Shown one piece after another: positions 9,286 to 18,647 of a stretch of 64,000 nucleotides of DNA. The notes under the pieces were generated by a model. That model ran no database searches. It saw only the letters and a list, made by a program, of their open reading frames with translations, and was not told where the DNA came from. The number at the start of each line of letters is the position of its first letter. Positions within the stretch are counted from its first letter, which is position 1. The stretch is from Chloroflexi bacterium TSY (GTDB lineage: Bacteria > Chloroflexota > Anaerolineae > Caldilineales > Caldilineaceae). The stretch lies in the NCBI GenBank assembly GCA_019217005.1, contig JAHBNG010000051.1, positions 29,948 through 93,947 on the forward strand, read 5' to 3'. A program made the position numbers and the translations under genes.

Positions 9286-9372
9286 TTAGGCTTTCAATTT
9301 TTCGAGGATCGAGTCTTCTATAAAATCCCACGCTTCTTTCAGAAACCACTTTCTGTGAAGTTTCGTCGACAT
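9286..9372 (-). CDS. Possible 28-residue peptide
   Basis: Starts MSTKLHRKWFLKEAWDFIED and ends SILEKLKA, amphipathic and charged. An AAAAAGGAGAAAG ribosome site sits at ideal distance from the ATG, stronger than for many neighbours. No family is recognised. It could be a leader or signalling peptide, or a remnant whose start survived. It lies between the transporter operon and the toxin-antitoxin pair on the same strand. Confidence 0.4.
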   Translation of the reverse strand: MSTKLHRKWFLKEAWDFIEDSILEKLKA

Positions 9373-9450
9373 ACTTTCTCCTTTTTAGAACAGGGTGATC
9401 ATTTAATGGAAACATAAGATGCAGACCAATCACTCTTTGTAGCCGACTAC

Positions 9451-9533
9451 GTGTTTATCCAAAAAGTTCTGCCACAAACCATTCCTGTTCGAGAAGACAA
9501 CCATACTCACAACCCTTTTTCAGGTAAGTTCTA
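9451..9533 (-). repeat. ~80 bp dispersed repeat D, copy 2
   Basis: Reads GTGTTTATCCAAAAAGTTCT at one end and CACAACCCTTTTTCAGGTAA at the other. This is the reverse of the 2037 and 58129 copies and more diverged. It abuts the 3' end of the BrnA gene. Confidence 0.55.
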
Positions 9534-9791
9534 ACTCGCAATCACCTGCAACTCTTCCCGAATGACCTTGCGTAGTGTGTTTTCGAGTGTTTGTTCTTGA
9601 TTCCGAATGTACTCTCGGAGTGCTTCGTTGATCAGGGTTTGGTAGTTCCCACCGCCTGCTTCATGTACTTCATGGCGAAACCAGTTTAGAATATCAGTGT
9701 CGATCCGGATCGTAATGCGTGTTTTGCCAGGCGGTGACGCCACGACCGCCCCTTGCACTGAATTGTCAAAGTCATGCTCTTTTTCGCTCAT
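9531..9791 (-). CDS. brnA: BrnA-like antitoxin
   Basis: 86 aa from ATG 9791 (MSEKEHDFDN). The ribbon-helix-helix core ITIRIDTDILNWFRHE followed by GGGNYQTLINEALREYI is characteristic of BrnA/CopG-type antitoxins. It overlaps the end of the toxin gene by about 20 bp. It neutralises BrnT and, by analogy with the known pair, represses the operon through the palindrome at 10060. Confidence 0.88.
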   Translation of the reverse strand: MSEKEHDFDNSVQGAVVASPPGKTRITIRIDTDILNWFRHEVHEAGGGNYQTLINEALREYIRNQEQTLENTLRKVIREELQVIAS

Positions 9792-10047
9792 AAGTTCTCC
9801 TTTGCCGTTTTGTCGCACGGCGGGCCGAAATCAAACGAATGTCGTCATCTCGATGGGTGTAGACCACGACCAATACTCGTCCCAGGAAATCCATACCGAG
9901 AGAAATGAATCGCTGCTCACCATCAATATCTTGCTCCTCGAGAGTTAATGCCCATTCATCCTCTAACGCGCCAACAGCATCCGCGAAATCTATGTCGTGT
10001 TTCTCGAGATTAAATTGAGCTTTATCGGGATTCCATTGGTAGCTCAT
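9772..10047 (-). CDS. brnT: BrnT-like toxin
   Basis: 91 aa from ATG 10047 (MSYQWNPDKAQFNLEKHDID). It shows the BrnT pattern: the F-x-W-D-x-x-K-A-like start, N-x-x-K-H, EDEWALTLEEQD, R-F-I-S-L-G and the end IRLISARRATKRQRRTYE. The family is a RelE-like ribonuclease that halts translation. Toxin-first order with an overlapping antitoxin is usual for BrnTA. Confidence 0.9.
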   Translation of the reverse strand: MSYQWNPDKAQFNLEKHDIDFADAVGALEDEWALTLEEQDIDGEQRFISLGMDFLGRVLVVVYTHRDDDIRLISARRATKRQRRTYERKRA

Positions 10048-10059
10048 GAGCAAATTGTA

Positions 10060-10074
10060 TGCACAAATTGTGCA
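10060..10074. promoter_or_regulatory. Candidate BrnTA operator
   Basis: TGCACAAATTGTGCA: perfect 7-bp arms around one central base, 13 bp upstream of the toxin start. It is the right size and place for a ribbon-helix-helix repressor, and a promoter-like CATACAAT overlaps its edge on the minus strand. Role inferred. Confidence 0.5.
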
Positions 10075-10192
10075 CGAGTCAAGTGTGAGCAGATCTGTGA
10101 CCTGACATGAAACAAGGGAGGAGCTAACTCAGCTTTCTGCTCTTAGTTCGTAGATTTCTTTGCAAAGAAGAGCTGGAAGATGCCATAGCTAC

Positions 10193-11281
10193 TCAAAGTT
10201 CCCCCAGTTTTTCCAATACCGGCCACAAATCCAACTGCTCAACGGCATGGCTGCGATAAATGCCCAATCCATCCGCTCCGTTATTCATCACAATTTTCCC
10301 GGCAGCCAACATAAGTTCGGGATCCTGAAAACTGCCTGGATGATAGGCCGACAACTCGGCAATGACAGGCACGCGGCCATTGGCAACCCCCACTGCATGG
10401 CGAATCTGTTGTTCGAGTTTGGTCAGGTCCGAATCGGTACGAAACCAGATATAGAACTCATCCAGAATTCCTTGCTCGATCCAAGCCGGCCAGTCATGGA
10501 GTAGCTTGAGATAGTCGTCCGGCTCACCCGTAATCATGGTTGTGGAGAAGACAGCGTTTGGAGACAGTCGCTTGACCTTGGTCCTCAGTTCGGAGAGGAA
10601 AAGGGTGACGTAGTCAGCGCGAAATTGCATCCACTCTGGATCGTCATTCGGGAGTGCAAAGGCATCCTTTCCCGTCTTTTCTCGAAACTCAGCGACCACA
10701 CGATCTTCATAACCATAGGGTACCACACCATTTTCATCTTCATTGCCCAGCACAAACTCGACCTGGATACCGTCTCCTTTGGTTGCTGTTAGGGTGTCTA
10801 GAAAGATTTGGGACTGATTCTCCCGTACTTCTGGGAAGGCCGGGCTGAGGTAGACGTCTTCCCCTGGATTGAGGGTATAAGCACAGCTGCGAGTCAGGCT
10901 GCGGTATTCGGGGTGTTTGCTGGCAAAGTCGGCCACCGTCGTGGTGACCTTGGGTGCATCGTAGATGGGAATGTGGTCTTTCAAGATTGCGTTGGCTTGC
11001 GGATCGTCCACCGGAACACGTATAAAGTCTACGGACCAGCCATAGGTAACCCTAGCGCTGCCGTAGCGGGGAAAGGAGTTGTAGTTGATGTAGGGATCTA
11101 CCTTAATTCCGACTTCATGAGCGGCTTCAGTCAGGGCAAGCGTACGATCTCCACCAATGATCTTCGAAATGCCAACATCGGCACATTTCTTCACCCAATC
11201 TGGCAAGTGTTCAGCGTAATCGGGGCTGTCGGGGGTACTATTCACAGCGGGTGGTCCCCAGAGTATCAATCGTTCAGGCAT
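10193..11281 (-). CDS. GHL10/DUF-type glycosidase-like TIM-barrel protein
   Basis: 362 aa, no signal peptide. Features of family-10-like hypothetical glycosyl hydrolases: a barrel-like pattern with ILWGPPAV at the start, GIKVDPYINYNS, LSPAFPEVRENQSQIFLD and KGDGIQVEFVLGNED. This last resembles the strand bearing the catalytic acid in the GHL group. Actual activity is unproven. It stands alone on the minus strand upstream of an aminotransferase gene. Confidence 0.6.
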   Translation of the reverse strand: MPERLILWGPPAVNSTPDSPDYAEHLPDWVKKCADVGISKIIGGDRTLALTEAAHEVGIKVDPYINYNSFPRYGSARVTYGWSVDFIRVPVDDPQANAILKDHIPIYDAPKVTTTVADFASKHPEYRSLTRSCAYTLNPGEDVYLSPAFPEVRENQSQIFLDTLTATKGDGIQVEFVLGNEDENGVVPYGYEDRVVAEFREKTGKDAFALPNDDPEWMQFRADYVTLFLSELRTKVKRLSPNAVFSTTMITGEPDDYLKLLHDWPAWIEQGILDEFYIWFRTDSDLTKLEQQIRHAVGVANGRVPVIAELSAYHPGSFQDPELMLAAGKIVMNNGADGLGIYRSHAVEQLDLWPVLEKLGEL

Positions 11282-11374
11282 ATCTGCTATGCTACCTTTC
11301 TTGGCTTGTTTTGAACACTATGTATACTCCGCAGCAGCACATTATAACATTATCTCTCGACTAAAAAGTGTTAT

Positions 11375-11396
11375 TTTATGGCGCTGCTCAGTATAA
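11375..11396 (+). repeat. Short dispersed repeat E, copy 2
   Basis: TTTATGGCGCTGCTCAGTAT, matching 1995-2016 at 18 of 20 positions. It is preceded by CTAAAAAGTGTTAT. Confidence 0.4.
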
Positions 11397-11468
11397 CGTT
11401 TCCTCTCCACCTTTTCTTGATGCGGGTTTACCGACCAAATAGTCTCGAATGGCTATCGTTTCATTGTA

Positions 11469-12662
11469 TTAATTTCTTAGGCCCTCCTCGATGCCTTCCA
11501 AAAGCCGTCCCACCTCATCTTGCGTATTATAGGCAGCCACCGAAATACGCATGGCAACCTTCACAGGATCAGGGGGTGCGGTCAACCATTGGGCTTTGAC
11601 GACCACTTTCTGCCTCTCGTACAAATGCTCAACAAGCGCATCCATGTCGGTTTTGGTAAACCCATCAAACATAAGTGAGGAAATCCCTGCATATTTCCCC
11701 TCTTCCAATGATGTAATAATCCGGGCCCGATCTATCTGGAAAACGCCTTCACGGAGCGTTTGAGTTAGGCCTGCCGCTGTGGCTTGAATGGTATCCAAGC
11801 CGATGCTTTCTGCAATCTCAACGGCCTTGCCTAAGCCAACCACAAGAGCATGGTTATAAGTACCAATCTCGCTACGAGAACTGGCTGTTGCGACAGGAGT
11901 TGGTGCGTCTTCGAGCGTCCACGGATTACGGTCGGGAATGAAGTTGGGGCGATAGTTGGGCAGTCGCTTATTGGAGACCACCACGAATCCTGTTCCCATG
12001 GGACCCAGAAGCCACTTGTGACCGGAGCCAACCACATAGTCGCAATTGAGTGCCGCGAGGTCCACAGGCATCTGGCCGACGGTTTGGGCCACATCCAGCA
12101 CAACAGGAGCCCCCCACTCGTGAGAGATATCAGCTGTCTCTCGCACTGGCAACAGGCAGCCGTCCGGGGAAGAGATGTGGCTGATGCAGACCAACTTGGT
12201 GCGCTCGGTTAGAGCAGAAGACAGGTTCTCCAAGAGTACATCATCGCCCTGATCCGCCGGAATCACTTTCACATGAACGCCATACTCGTTCCGCAGTTCA
12301 TGGGAAACACCATATGTACTGACATGCTCTGACGAAGTCATTATCAATTCATCGCCGGGTTGCCATTTGATGCCGTGAATGACCAGTTGCATCGCGCGGG
12401 AAGTATTGATCATAATGGCCAGTTCCTCATTGGGAACGTTGAGCAGCCGCGCCAACTGGCTTCGCGCCACAGCTTCCCGCTCGACATGAGACGCACGACC
12501 AGCCGGTGTGGCTGGTCCGTGGTGTGCCTCCGCCTCCATCACCTCTCTTACCGTTTTTAACACAGGGTTGGTGGCTGGACCATAAGTGCCTGTTTGGAAA
12601 TAGGCTACCTCCCGCGTCATGGGGAGCTCTTGCCGCAGCTCTTCCACCGTCATTTTTGGCAT
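11469..12662 (-). CDS. Class V aminotransferase (isopenicillin-N epimerase-like)
   Basis: 397 aa, usual length. PLP-binding Lys is in GSGHKWLLGPMGTGF, and the cofactor Asp in APVVLDVAQTVGQMPVD. The N-terminus YFQTGTYGPATNPVL is typical of the cysteine desulfurase/epimerase branch. The motif around Lys and lack of a loop Cys argue against a sulfur-transfer enzyme; an amino acid transaminase, lyase or racemase is more likely. GAGAGGAA lies upstream of the ATG. Confidence 0.88.
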   Translation of the reverse strand: MPKMTVEELRQELPMTREVAYFQTGTYGPATNPVLKTVREVMEAEAHHGPATPAGRASHVEREAVARSQLARLLNVPNEELAIMINTSRAMQLVIHGIKWQPGDELIMTSSEHVSTYGVSHELRNEYGVHVKVIPADQGDDVLLENLSSALTERTKLVCISHISSPDGCLLPVRETADISHEWGAPVVLDVAQTVGQMPVDLAALNCDYVVGSGHKWLLGPMGTGFVVVSNKRLPNYRPNFIPDRNPWTLEDAPTPVATASSRSEIGTYNHALVVGLGKAVEIAESIGLDTIQATAAGLTQTLREGVFQIDRARIITSLEEGKYAGISSLMFDGFTKTDMDALVEHLYERQKVVVKAQWLTAPPDPVKVAMRISVAAYNTQDEVGRLLEGIEEGLRN

Positions 12663-12904
12663 ACTCGATTCCTCTCAACGCCATTTGTAATCGATTTCTA
12701 TTCCAATCAATAATAGGAGGGTATATTGGGTTTTACTTTGAATGTGAGGTCAGTTGATATCTTGTTCGCTCTGTCGGAGGGATGAATTCTATTGTAACAG
12801 TTTGTGTCTTATTGTCAAAGCCCAGCGCACATTTGGGTATGTGTCAGATTTCTGGGAAACAGAGTTGTTGTGCTGCTGCGGCGTATATAGTCAAGCTAGC
12901 GTCT
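12663..12904. other. Intergenic stretch, nothing recognised
   Basis: About 240 bp between the aminotransferase start and the 3' end of the methyltransferase. It must hold the aminotransferase promoter, but no clear motif or repeat stands out. Confidence 0.4.
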
Positions 12905-15585
12905 TTATGAAGAGACAATCTTATATACCCGAAACCCCACTTCTTCAGCATCCTCCATCTCCTGCAAGACATGCCGAATCCGCTCCTTCCCAATTTCAGC
13001 AATTGTCTCGAAACCAGCCAGCCAAGCACGCGAATTTTCGGGCGTTGGCTCAGGTTGCTGCACCATGATAAATCGACGCTTGCCGCCATCTGCTTGATTC
13101 TGGGTCAACACGGCATGAGCCATGCTGCATGAGCCAGCGAAAAAGTCGAGGACAAGATCACCTTGATCAGAATTGGTGTCTGTTCCAATGGTCAGGAAAT
13201 AGCGTAGGTAGTCAGTTGGTTTGGGATTGTTGAAGAGAGAGACGCCAAAGAGCCGCTTAATCTCTTGTGTGCCTTTGTTGTAAAGCCCCACCAAGCTCTT
13301 GGGCACCAAAGATGCAGGTGCCCCCATGGCATTGCCCAAGTGCTTCTTGATGTAAATATTCCAGCTTGCTTGATGGCCTTCTTCATTAATTAGTGGGCTG
13401 GTTTTGGTTGCTTTAAAGACCACTAGATCGTCTTGTAGCGCCCGTTCGAAGCGTTCACGGACAAAGCGAAAGAGATAACCTGGTCGTGGTTGGACAAGCG
13501 TTCCATCGGGGCACTCGATTAAATAACGTTGCTTTTCATTGGTCGAAGCCGTTATCCAAGCGAAATCCTTTTCTCGATAGGGACCACGTCCATCTTTCCG
13601 TTTATACTGCCTAACTGCCTCCTGTGAAAGTGGTGCAAAGAGTTTGGGAAGCATCTCAATGTCTCGAGCATAGCAAAGGGCATACTCATGATTGCGATTC
13701 ACATATTTTGCCCGTATCCCCCCTGCCGTGGACGAATGCCAAACAAACTGAGCAACGAAGTTTTCTTCTCCGAAAATTTCATTCATGACCATCTTAAGAT
13801 GGTGCACTTCGTTGTCATCAATACTGATAAAAATGAGACCATCAGGACGCATCAATTGACGTGCGAGGATCAGACGCGGCGTTATCATCGATAACCACAA
13901 CGCATGCTGCATTGTCCGCTGATTCAATCCAGATGCTGGAACGTCTGGGAGTTGGTCATCTATCGAGTCTGATTGTGATGAACTATGTAGAGCCTGTTTT
14001 CCATTTTCCTGAACTTTCTCTCGATAGAATCGATCCTTATAGGCTAAACCAAAAAAATAAATAATTATACGCGAACGAGAGAATGGAGAGGGGGAATAAG
14101 GACAAACCATTTTTCTAAACCAGGTAAACGTTGGAAGCGTTGTTCCAAACGGTCCATCTCTTTCTGAGTGAGTTTGACGCCGGTCTCATAAAGAGTGGAA
14201 TTCAGGTGAACGAAGGGTTGTAGTTGGTTAAAGCGAAAAGAACGGGCAAAATTGAGAACGGTCTCAAGAGAATCGAGAAGAGAACCGTTCCAGTGTTTTT
14301 CAAGATGGCCCCAAACCCGTTCGATGGGGTTGTATTTACTGTGATAAGGAGGGTAGCAGGCGAGCTGAATAGAGAGACGATAGTGCTCAACAAACTGAGT
14401 GAGACGATACATAAACTGAGTCCGACGGGTATGATTTTCGGGACCATTGTCCTGATTGATCACGAGGGTCTTGACGTGAGGAAAGTGTTCACGTACGCTT
14501 TCCCAAAAAATCAATCAGGCAGTCGACAATACAGTCACTCGTCACTTTCGACTGAGTCAAGTAAAGAAAGAGTTCCTTGGTTGAAGGGAGGTAAATGCCA
14601 AAAGGAGTGACTTTCTCGGTCTTCTTATCTTGAAAGTCATGATCGAGCGCTTTGACAACCACTCGACTTATCCCTTCTCTCGAGAAACGGTCAAGTAAAA
14701 TCGTCGCTTTGGCATCCCAAGAGAGGCGCAGAACCGTCTCGTCTGCATCCGCTTCTTGATTGATCTGATGAATTCTATCAAAGATCGCATCGGTCTCTGG
14801 GATCTTTTTCACTGGTTGACTTTTTTTGACCCGGTTTGAGCCATAGCCTAACTCATTGAGCTTCAAGCGGATGGCCTCTTCGCCAGGCAATTCCTCATCT
14901 GTGTATCCTTTCTGCTCGATGAGCTGGGTACGCATTTCGGCGGCGGTTAGTCGAGTGTACAATTGGGGTCGAAAGGTGGGATCGGTCTGGCTGAATTGAT
15001 CGGCGATTTCAACCATATCGGCCAGTAAAGTGGGGATATGGTCTTCGGCTTTTGCGACCACGTCGGTGGCTTTGGTCGACATAACAGAAGCCGCCTTCTA
15101 GTTCTTCCAGGGCTTTGGCTATCGTCGCCCGATTCCAGCCCAACTCTCGTTCTGCTTTCGTCGGACTCCCTTCGCATATCGTTTTGACCGTTTGGGCCAT
15201 GAAGTGCCTTCTTTCGTATCCACTTAACATGGCCTTCGTCTCTTTCAAGACTTCAACCATTTCTGGCGAGATTGTCATTTTTGCTCCTTTTGGAGAGCTA
15301 GTTTAACACCTTCTCGCGTATATTTTATTTTTTGGATTGGCCATAAACAAAATCTTTTCCCGTGTTATAGGGTGGATCGATATAGATCATCTTCACTTGA
15401 CCCAAATACTGCTCTTGTAGCAGCTTGAGGGCTTCGAGATTATCGCCTTCAATGAAGAGATTTTCTGTTTGATTCCAGAAGAGAGACTCCTCTGGCATAG
15501 GAATCAATCTCCCCAACGTTGGCGTCTGCGCGAGACGAAGGGCCTCTCGCTTGCCAGGCCAAGTAAATGAAAAGGATTCATACAC
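12905..15585 (-). pseudogene. Beta-class DNA adenine/cytosine-N methyltransferase split by an IS
   Basis: The N-terminal part (15585-15336) has LFIEGDNLEALKLL and the catalytic DPPY in KMIYIDPPYNTGKDFVY. The C-terminal part (about 14048-12905) has RQLMRPDGLIFISIDDNE and the SAM-binding VLDFFAGSCSMAHAVL. DPPY before the FxGxG-like motif is the beta-class order, as in type III Mod subunits. An ISAzo13-like element separates DFVY from YKDRFYREKVQENGKQ, which are normally adjacent. No Res subunit lies beside it, so it may have been an orphan or part of a lost type III system. Certainly non-functional as it stands. Confidence 0.88.
14049..15335 (-). mobile_element. ISAzo13-like insertion sequence with frameshifted transposase
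   Basis: About 1.29 kb. Ends are inverted: CCAAAAAAATAAATAATTAT and the complement of TCGCGTATATTTTATTTTTTGG, both with ATACGCGA inside. Transposase pieces lie in three frames on the minus strand: 15278-15009 (N-terminal helix-turn-helix), 15082-14489 (KALDHDFQDKK, VTPFGIYLP) and 14514-14065 (VINQDNGPENHTRR, PPYHSKYNPIERVWGHLEKHW). The order fits the ISAzo13 DDE family. Two frame breaks suggest decay, unless one is programmed. Target duplication could not be fixed. Confidence 0.78.
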
Positions 15586-15675
15586 GAGATTTTCCTTGCC
15601 TCAGCCTTGATGAAATTTAGTGAATACAGTTACCCAATTGTTCTGTGCTACCTTTATACAGCAGAACAAGAGACA

Positions 15676-15750
15676 GTGTGTCCCAATGTGTATAAATGAA
15701 GACCACTCAGTCAGGGAACATGCTCCATTGACACCCTTTGTGGCATACAC
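15676..15750. repeat. ~75 bp hairpin repeat C, copy 3
   Basis: Diverged copy: arms GTGTGTCCCAATGTGTATAA and ATTGACACCCTTTGTGGCAT. It lies between the response regulator's 3' end and the methyltransferase. Confidence 0.7.
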
Positions 15751-15794
15751 CCAGACAAGATGAGCCAGAATAAGCCGTTTGTTCTACAATATTT

Positions 15795-16475
15795 CTACAA
15801 GAATCCCAATTCACGACCGCGTAATGCAGCTTGTGTTCTATCACGCACACCGATTTTTTGTAAGAGGGATGTTACATAGTTCTTGACGGTTCCTTCGGCG
15901 AGGAAGAGGCGTTGGGCAATCTCGCGATTGGTTAAACCCTGAGCGAGCAAGCGCAAGATCTCCAGCTCACGTTCTGCCAATGGCTCTGCTAGACCAGCAT
16001 CAGGTGTGCGCGCTGGCTTGGCAAGACGTGCAAACTCAGCCACTACTTTGCGCGTAACAGAGGGATCAATCAGTGCGTTGCCTGCAGCCACAGTGCGGAT
16101 GGCGTGGGCCAATTCATCACCTGATACTGCTTTGAGCAGATACCCTTGAGCACCGGCCCGCAATCCTTCGAAGACAAATTCATCCTCATCAAACGTCGTG
16201 AGGATGATGACTTTGGCGTCGGGCCAGCGTTCGCAGATCCGACGCGTCGCTTCGACACCATCCATACCCGGCATACGGATATCCATCAGAACGACTTGGG
16301 GGTGAAGCAACGCATACTGATCAAGAGCGACCTGACCATTCTCAGCCTCACCCGCGACATTGAGATCTGGCTCAAGTTCCAGCAGCGTTCGCAACCCATC
16401 GCGCATTAAGCGCTGATCATCGACGAGCAATATGCTAATTTCTTCAGTTGAACCAGCCTTGAATGAATGGGTCAC
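15795..16475 (-). CDS. NarL/FixJ-family response regulator
   Basis: 226 aa. Receiver domain: acidic pair in LLVDDQRLMRDGL, phospho-Asp in VVLMDIRMPGMDG, switch Thr in VIILTTFDED, Lys in GYLLKAVS. The C-terminal LuxR helix-turn-helix reads LAERELEILRLLAQGLTNREIAQRLFLAEGTVKNY. Its ATG overlaps the ThDP gene's stop by 4 bp. The broken histidine kinase, whose C-terminus lies at 18238-18432 upstream on the same strand, is its likely partner; with that kinase split, normal phosphorylation is probably lost. Confidence 0.93.
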   Translation of the reverse strand: MTHSFKAGSTEEISILLVDDQRLMRDGLRTLLELEPDLNVAGEAENGQVALDQYALLHPQVVLMDIRMPGMDGVEATRRICERWPDAKVIILTTFDEDEFVFEGLRAGAQGYLLKAVSGDELAHAIRTVAAGNALIDPSVTRKVVAEFARLAKPARTPDAGLAEPLAERELEILRLLAQGLTNREIAQRLFLAEGTVKNYVTSLLQKIGVRDRTQAALRGRELGFL

Positions 16476-18016
16476 AAGATAACCTCGATCAGGCGCGGTC
16501 CTCGATTCTTTACGGCAGACTCAAACTGGCTGGCGAATTCTTCGGCTGTTGTGGCCTGCGATGCCTCAACACCCATCCCATTGGCAATTTGACACCAGTC
16601 GAGATCGGGATTTCCCAAATCTAACATCTGTTGCGCTTTGGGACCACTGCCGTCTGCACCAACCTTTTGCAATTCCACTTGCAAGATAGCGTAAGCTCTA
16701 TTTGAAAAGAGCACAGTTACAATGTCCAGATTTTCGCGGGCCATGGTCCAGAGCGATTGAACTGTGTACATAGCCGAACCATCGGCCTGCATGTTGAGAA
16801 TTTTGCGATCAGGGCAGGCAACAGCCGCGCCAACTGCCATGGGCAATCCATTTCCGATCGCGCCACCCGTGACGCGGATCTCATCGTAGGGTGGAGCTCC
16901 GGCCATCCACTTTTGCGCACCACGGCCAGAAGTCACCGCCTCCTCGGCAATCACAGAGTGCTCTGGCATAAACGCGGAAACAGTGGCCCAAACTTTCGGT
17001 GGATCAATGGGACCGGTCGGCAATGGTGGGCGGTTTCGCTCGTGAATCCGGCCTGGTTCATCGGGTACGTGTAGCTCTTCAATCAGTGCTCCTAGGGCTG
17101 CAATTGGGTCATCTTGAGGCGTTGCAAGGGTATGAATCTGGCAATCGGGTGGCACAGGCGTACTTGGTGTATCGGGGAATGCAAAGAAATTTACGGGCTG
17201 TCCTGTACCAACCAGGATGATGTGGGCAGTGCCTTTAAAAGCCTTTAGTGCCTGTTCAACAGGGTAAGGTTGGGTTTCAATCATCGCGCGTCCGGCACCA
17301 CGCTGGATCCGCCCATTGGCCATCTTGCACATCAGTCGACTGTTTGTTGCGTGCCCGATCCGGCTAGCAAGATGCAATCCATGCTCCATCAGCACTGTTC
17401 CTGACATAAAAAACATCGTTGGTTCGTCATTACGCAGGATGCTGGCAATTTCGGAAATCCGTTGGCTATCGACACTGGTTGGCTGAGGAAGCCGTGGCGC
17501 AGGTGCAGGATCTACGCTTTTTTCCCAGGTGCAGTCACCGGGTAAGATCAGCGTCGCGATCTGTCCTGGCGGCTGCATGGCCGCAGCGATCGCTGCAGCA
17601 CCATCAGCCGGGACGCTCACAGCGTCTTTGGATGAATGTACCCAGGCAGAAACAGGGCGCGCCACAGATTCGATGTCAGATGTCAAAGGCGCGTCGTATC
17701 GTAGATGATAAGTTGCATGGTCACCCACAATGTTGACAATTGGGCTTCCAGCACGTTTGGCGTTGTGTAGGTTCGCAAAGCCATTGCCTAGACCTGGGCC
17801 GAGGTGAAGCAAAGTTGCGGCCAGCTTGCCCGCCATCCGTCCATAGCCATCCGCTGCGCCGGTGCAAACACCTTCGAACAGGCCAAGAACTGTACACATG
17901 CCAGGGACTTTGTCGACGGCAGCCACAAAATGCATTTCGGACGTGCCAGGATTGGTAAAACAGACGTCAACCCCACCATTAACCAGGGTTTGGATTAAGC
18001 TTTGGGCACCATTCAT
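16472..18016 (-). CDS. ThDP-dependent enzyme, acetolactate-synthase/benzoylformate-decarboxylase-like
   Basis: 514 aa, shorter than acetolactate synthase (about 560-600). The N-terminal PYR domain carries the activating Glu region LGLFEGVCTGAADGYGRMAG. The C-terminal ThDP/Mg motif reads ADGSAMYTVQSL with Asn about 23 residues on (FSNRAYAIL). The central FAD-type domain is reduced. Annotated relatives are usually called acetolactate synthase large subunit, but a decarboxylase or lyase of 2-oxo acids is equally possible. It is translationally coupled to the response regulator. Confidence 0.82.
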   Translation of the reverse strand: MNGAQSLIQTLVNGGVDVCFTNPGTSEMHFVAAVDKVPGMCTVLGLFEGVCTGAADGYGRMAGKLAATLLHLGPGLGNGFANLHNAKRAGSPIVNIVGDHATYHLRYDAPLTSDIESVARPVSAWVHSSKDAVSVPADGAAAIAAAMQPPGQIATLILPGDCTWEKSVDPAPAPRLPQPTSVDSQRISEIASILRNDEPTMFFMSGTVLMEHGLHLASRIGHATNSRLMCKMANGRIQRGAGRAMIETQPYPVEQALKAFKGTAHIILVGTGQPVNFFAFPDTPSTPVPPDCQIHTLATPQDDPIAALGALIEELHVPDEPGRIHERNRPPLPTGPIDPPKVWATVSAFMPEHSVIAEEAVTSGRGAQKWMAGAPPYDEIRVTGGAIGNGLPMAVGAAVACPDRKILNMQADGSAMYTVQSLWTMARENLDIVTVLFSNRAYAILQVELQKVGADGSGPKAQQMLDLGNPDLDWCQIANGMGVEASQATTAEEFASQFESAVKNRGPRLIEVIL

Positions 18017-18086
18017 AAAATTCTCGCTGTGTTGGTTTTTTGATTCAGGACTTGTAAAAGAATAGACATGATAGGGATTGAAATTA

Positions 18087-18157
18087 GGACACGGATGAAC
18101 ACAGATTTCACGGATTGATTCTGAGATGATCCGTGTTCATCCTGAAAATCCGTGTCC
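18087..18157. repeat. GGACACGGA hairpin repeat
   Basis: Imperfect inverted repeat: GGACACGGATGAACAC at the left, GTGTTCATCC and ATCCGTGTCC at the right. It lies in the 220 bp between the histidine kinase C-terminus and the ThDP gene, so it could act as a processing or termination site in that operon. Confidence 0.6.
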
Positions 18158-18218
18158 CATATTCTTAATCTTTATAATCTCTAATAACTGCACTTCTACC
18201 CGACGGAAAACGGTCAAG

Positions 18219-18240
18219 TTTATGGCAATGTTCAGTATTA
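18219..18240 (+). repeat. Short dispersed repeat E, copy 3
   Basis: Begins TTTATGGCAATGTTCAGTAT, a third copy of the motif at 1995 and 11375. It abuts the stop codon of the kinase C-terminal fragment. Confidence 0.35.
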
Positions 18241-18432
18241 TTCAGTTTTTGACGATTTTTCCTGGATCGGCACAGAAAATGATAGCCGAACACCCTGACC
18301 TGGTTGGGATTCTAAATGTAAGGAGCCGCCTACCTGAATTGAACGTTCTTCAAGACCACGCAAGCCAAAGCCTTTTCCGTTCTTTGATTGTTCAATGCCG
18401 ATACCATCATCGCGGACCGAAAGAACGATACT
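18238..18432 (-). pseudogene. Histidine kinase, C-terminal ATPase fragment
   Basis: About 64 residues. G1 box RDDGIGI, G2 box GKGFGLRGLEERS, then GGSLHLESQPGQGVRLSFSVP, the canonical end of HATPase_c in NarL-type kinases. It starts abruptly at the family-B element at 18433. Its first codons (SIVLSV) continue the QNGS that ends the fragment at 3991-4997. It has no start codon of its own outside the MITE. Confidence 0.92.
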
Positions 18433-18647
18433 CAGTAGATCCAAATTTGGCGTTTTTGGCTATTTTCAGTCGAGATTGCAGGGATTTTGGAGTCATTTAT
18501 TCAGATTTCGGTTACAGAAAACAACCTATTTCATATCTGAAAATCGCCCAAATCTAACGCAAAAACTAGATATCGACCAGCAAATTTGTATTTATGTCAA
18601 CTGTTTAGCCAGAATTCTCTCTCAAAACCTGAAATTTGGATCTACTG
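18433..18647 (+). mobile_element. Family-B MITE, copy 3 (inversion breakpoint)
   Basis: 215 bp. Left flank ATACT and right flank AGACT do not match. It shares the GGCTATTTT variant only with copy 2 and has a private CGACCAGC. Kinase C-terminus lies to its left (minus strand), ABC-exporter sequence to its right. Confidence 0.92.

Noticed and set aside
14049..15335. Exact target duplication of the ISAzo13-like element
   Set aside because: GTTTA-like matches near both ends are too weak and the host protein joint cannot be fixed to the base; not claimed.
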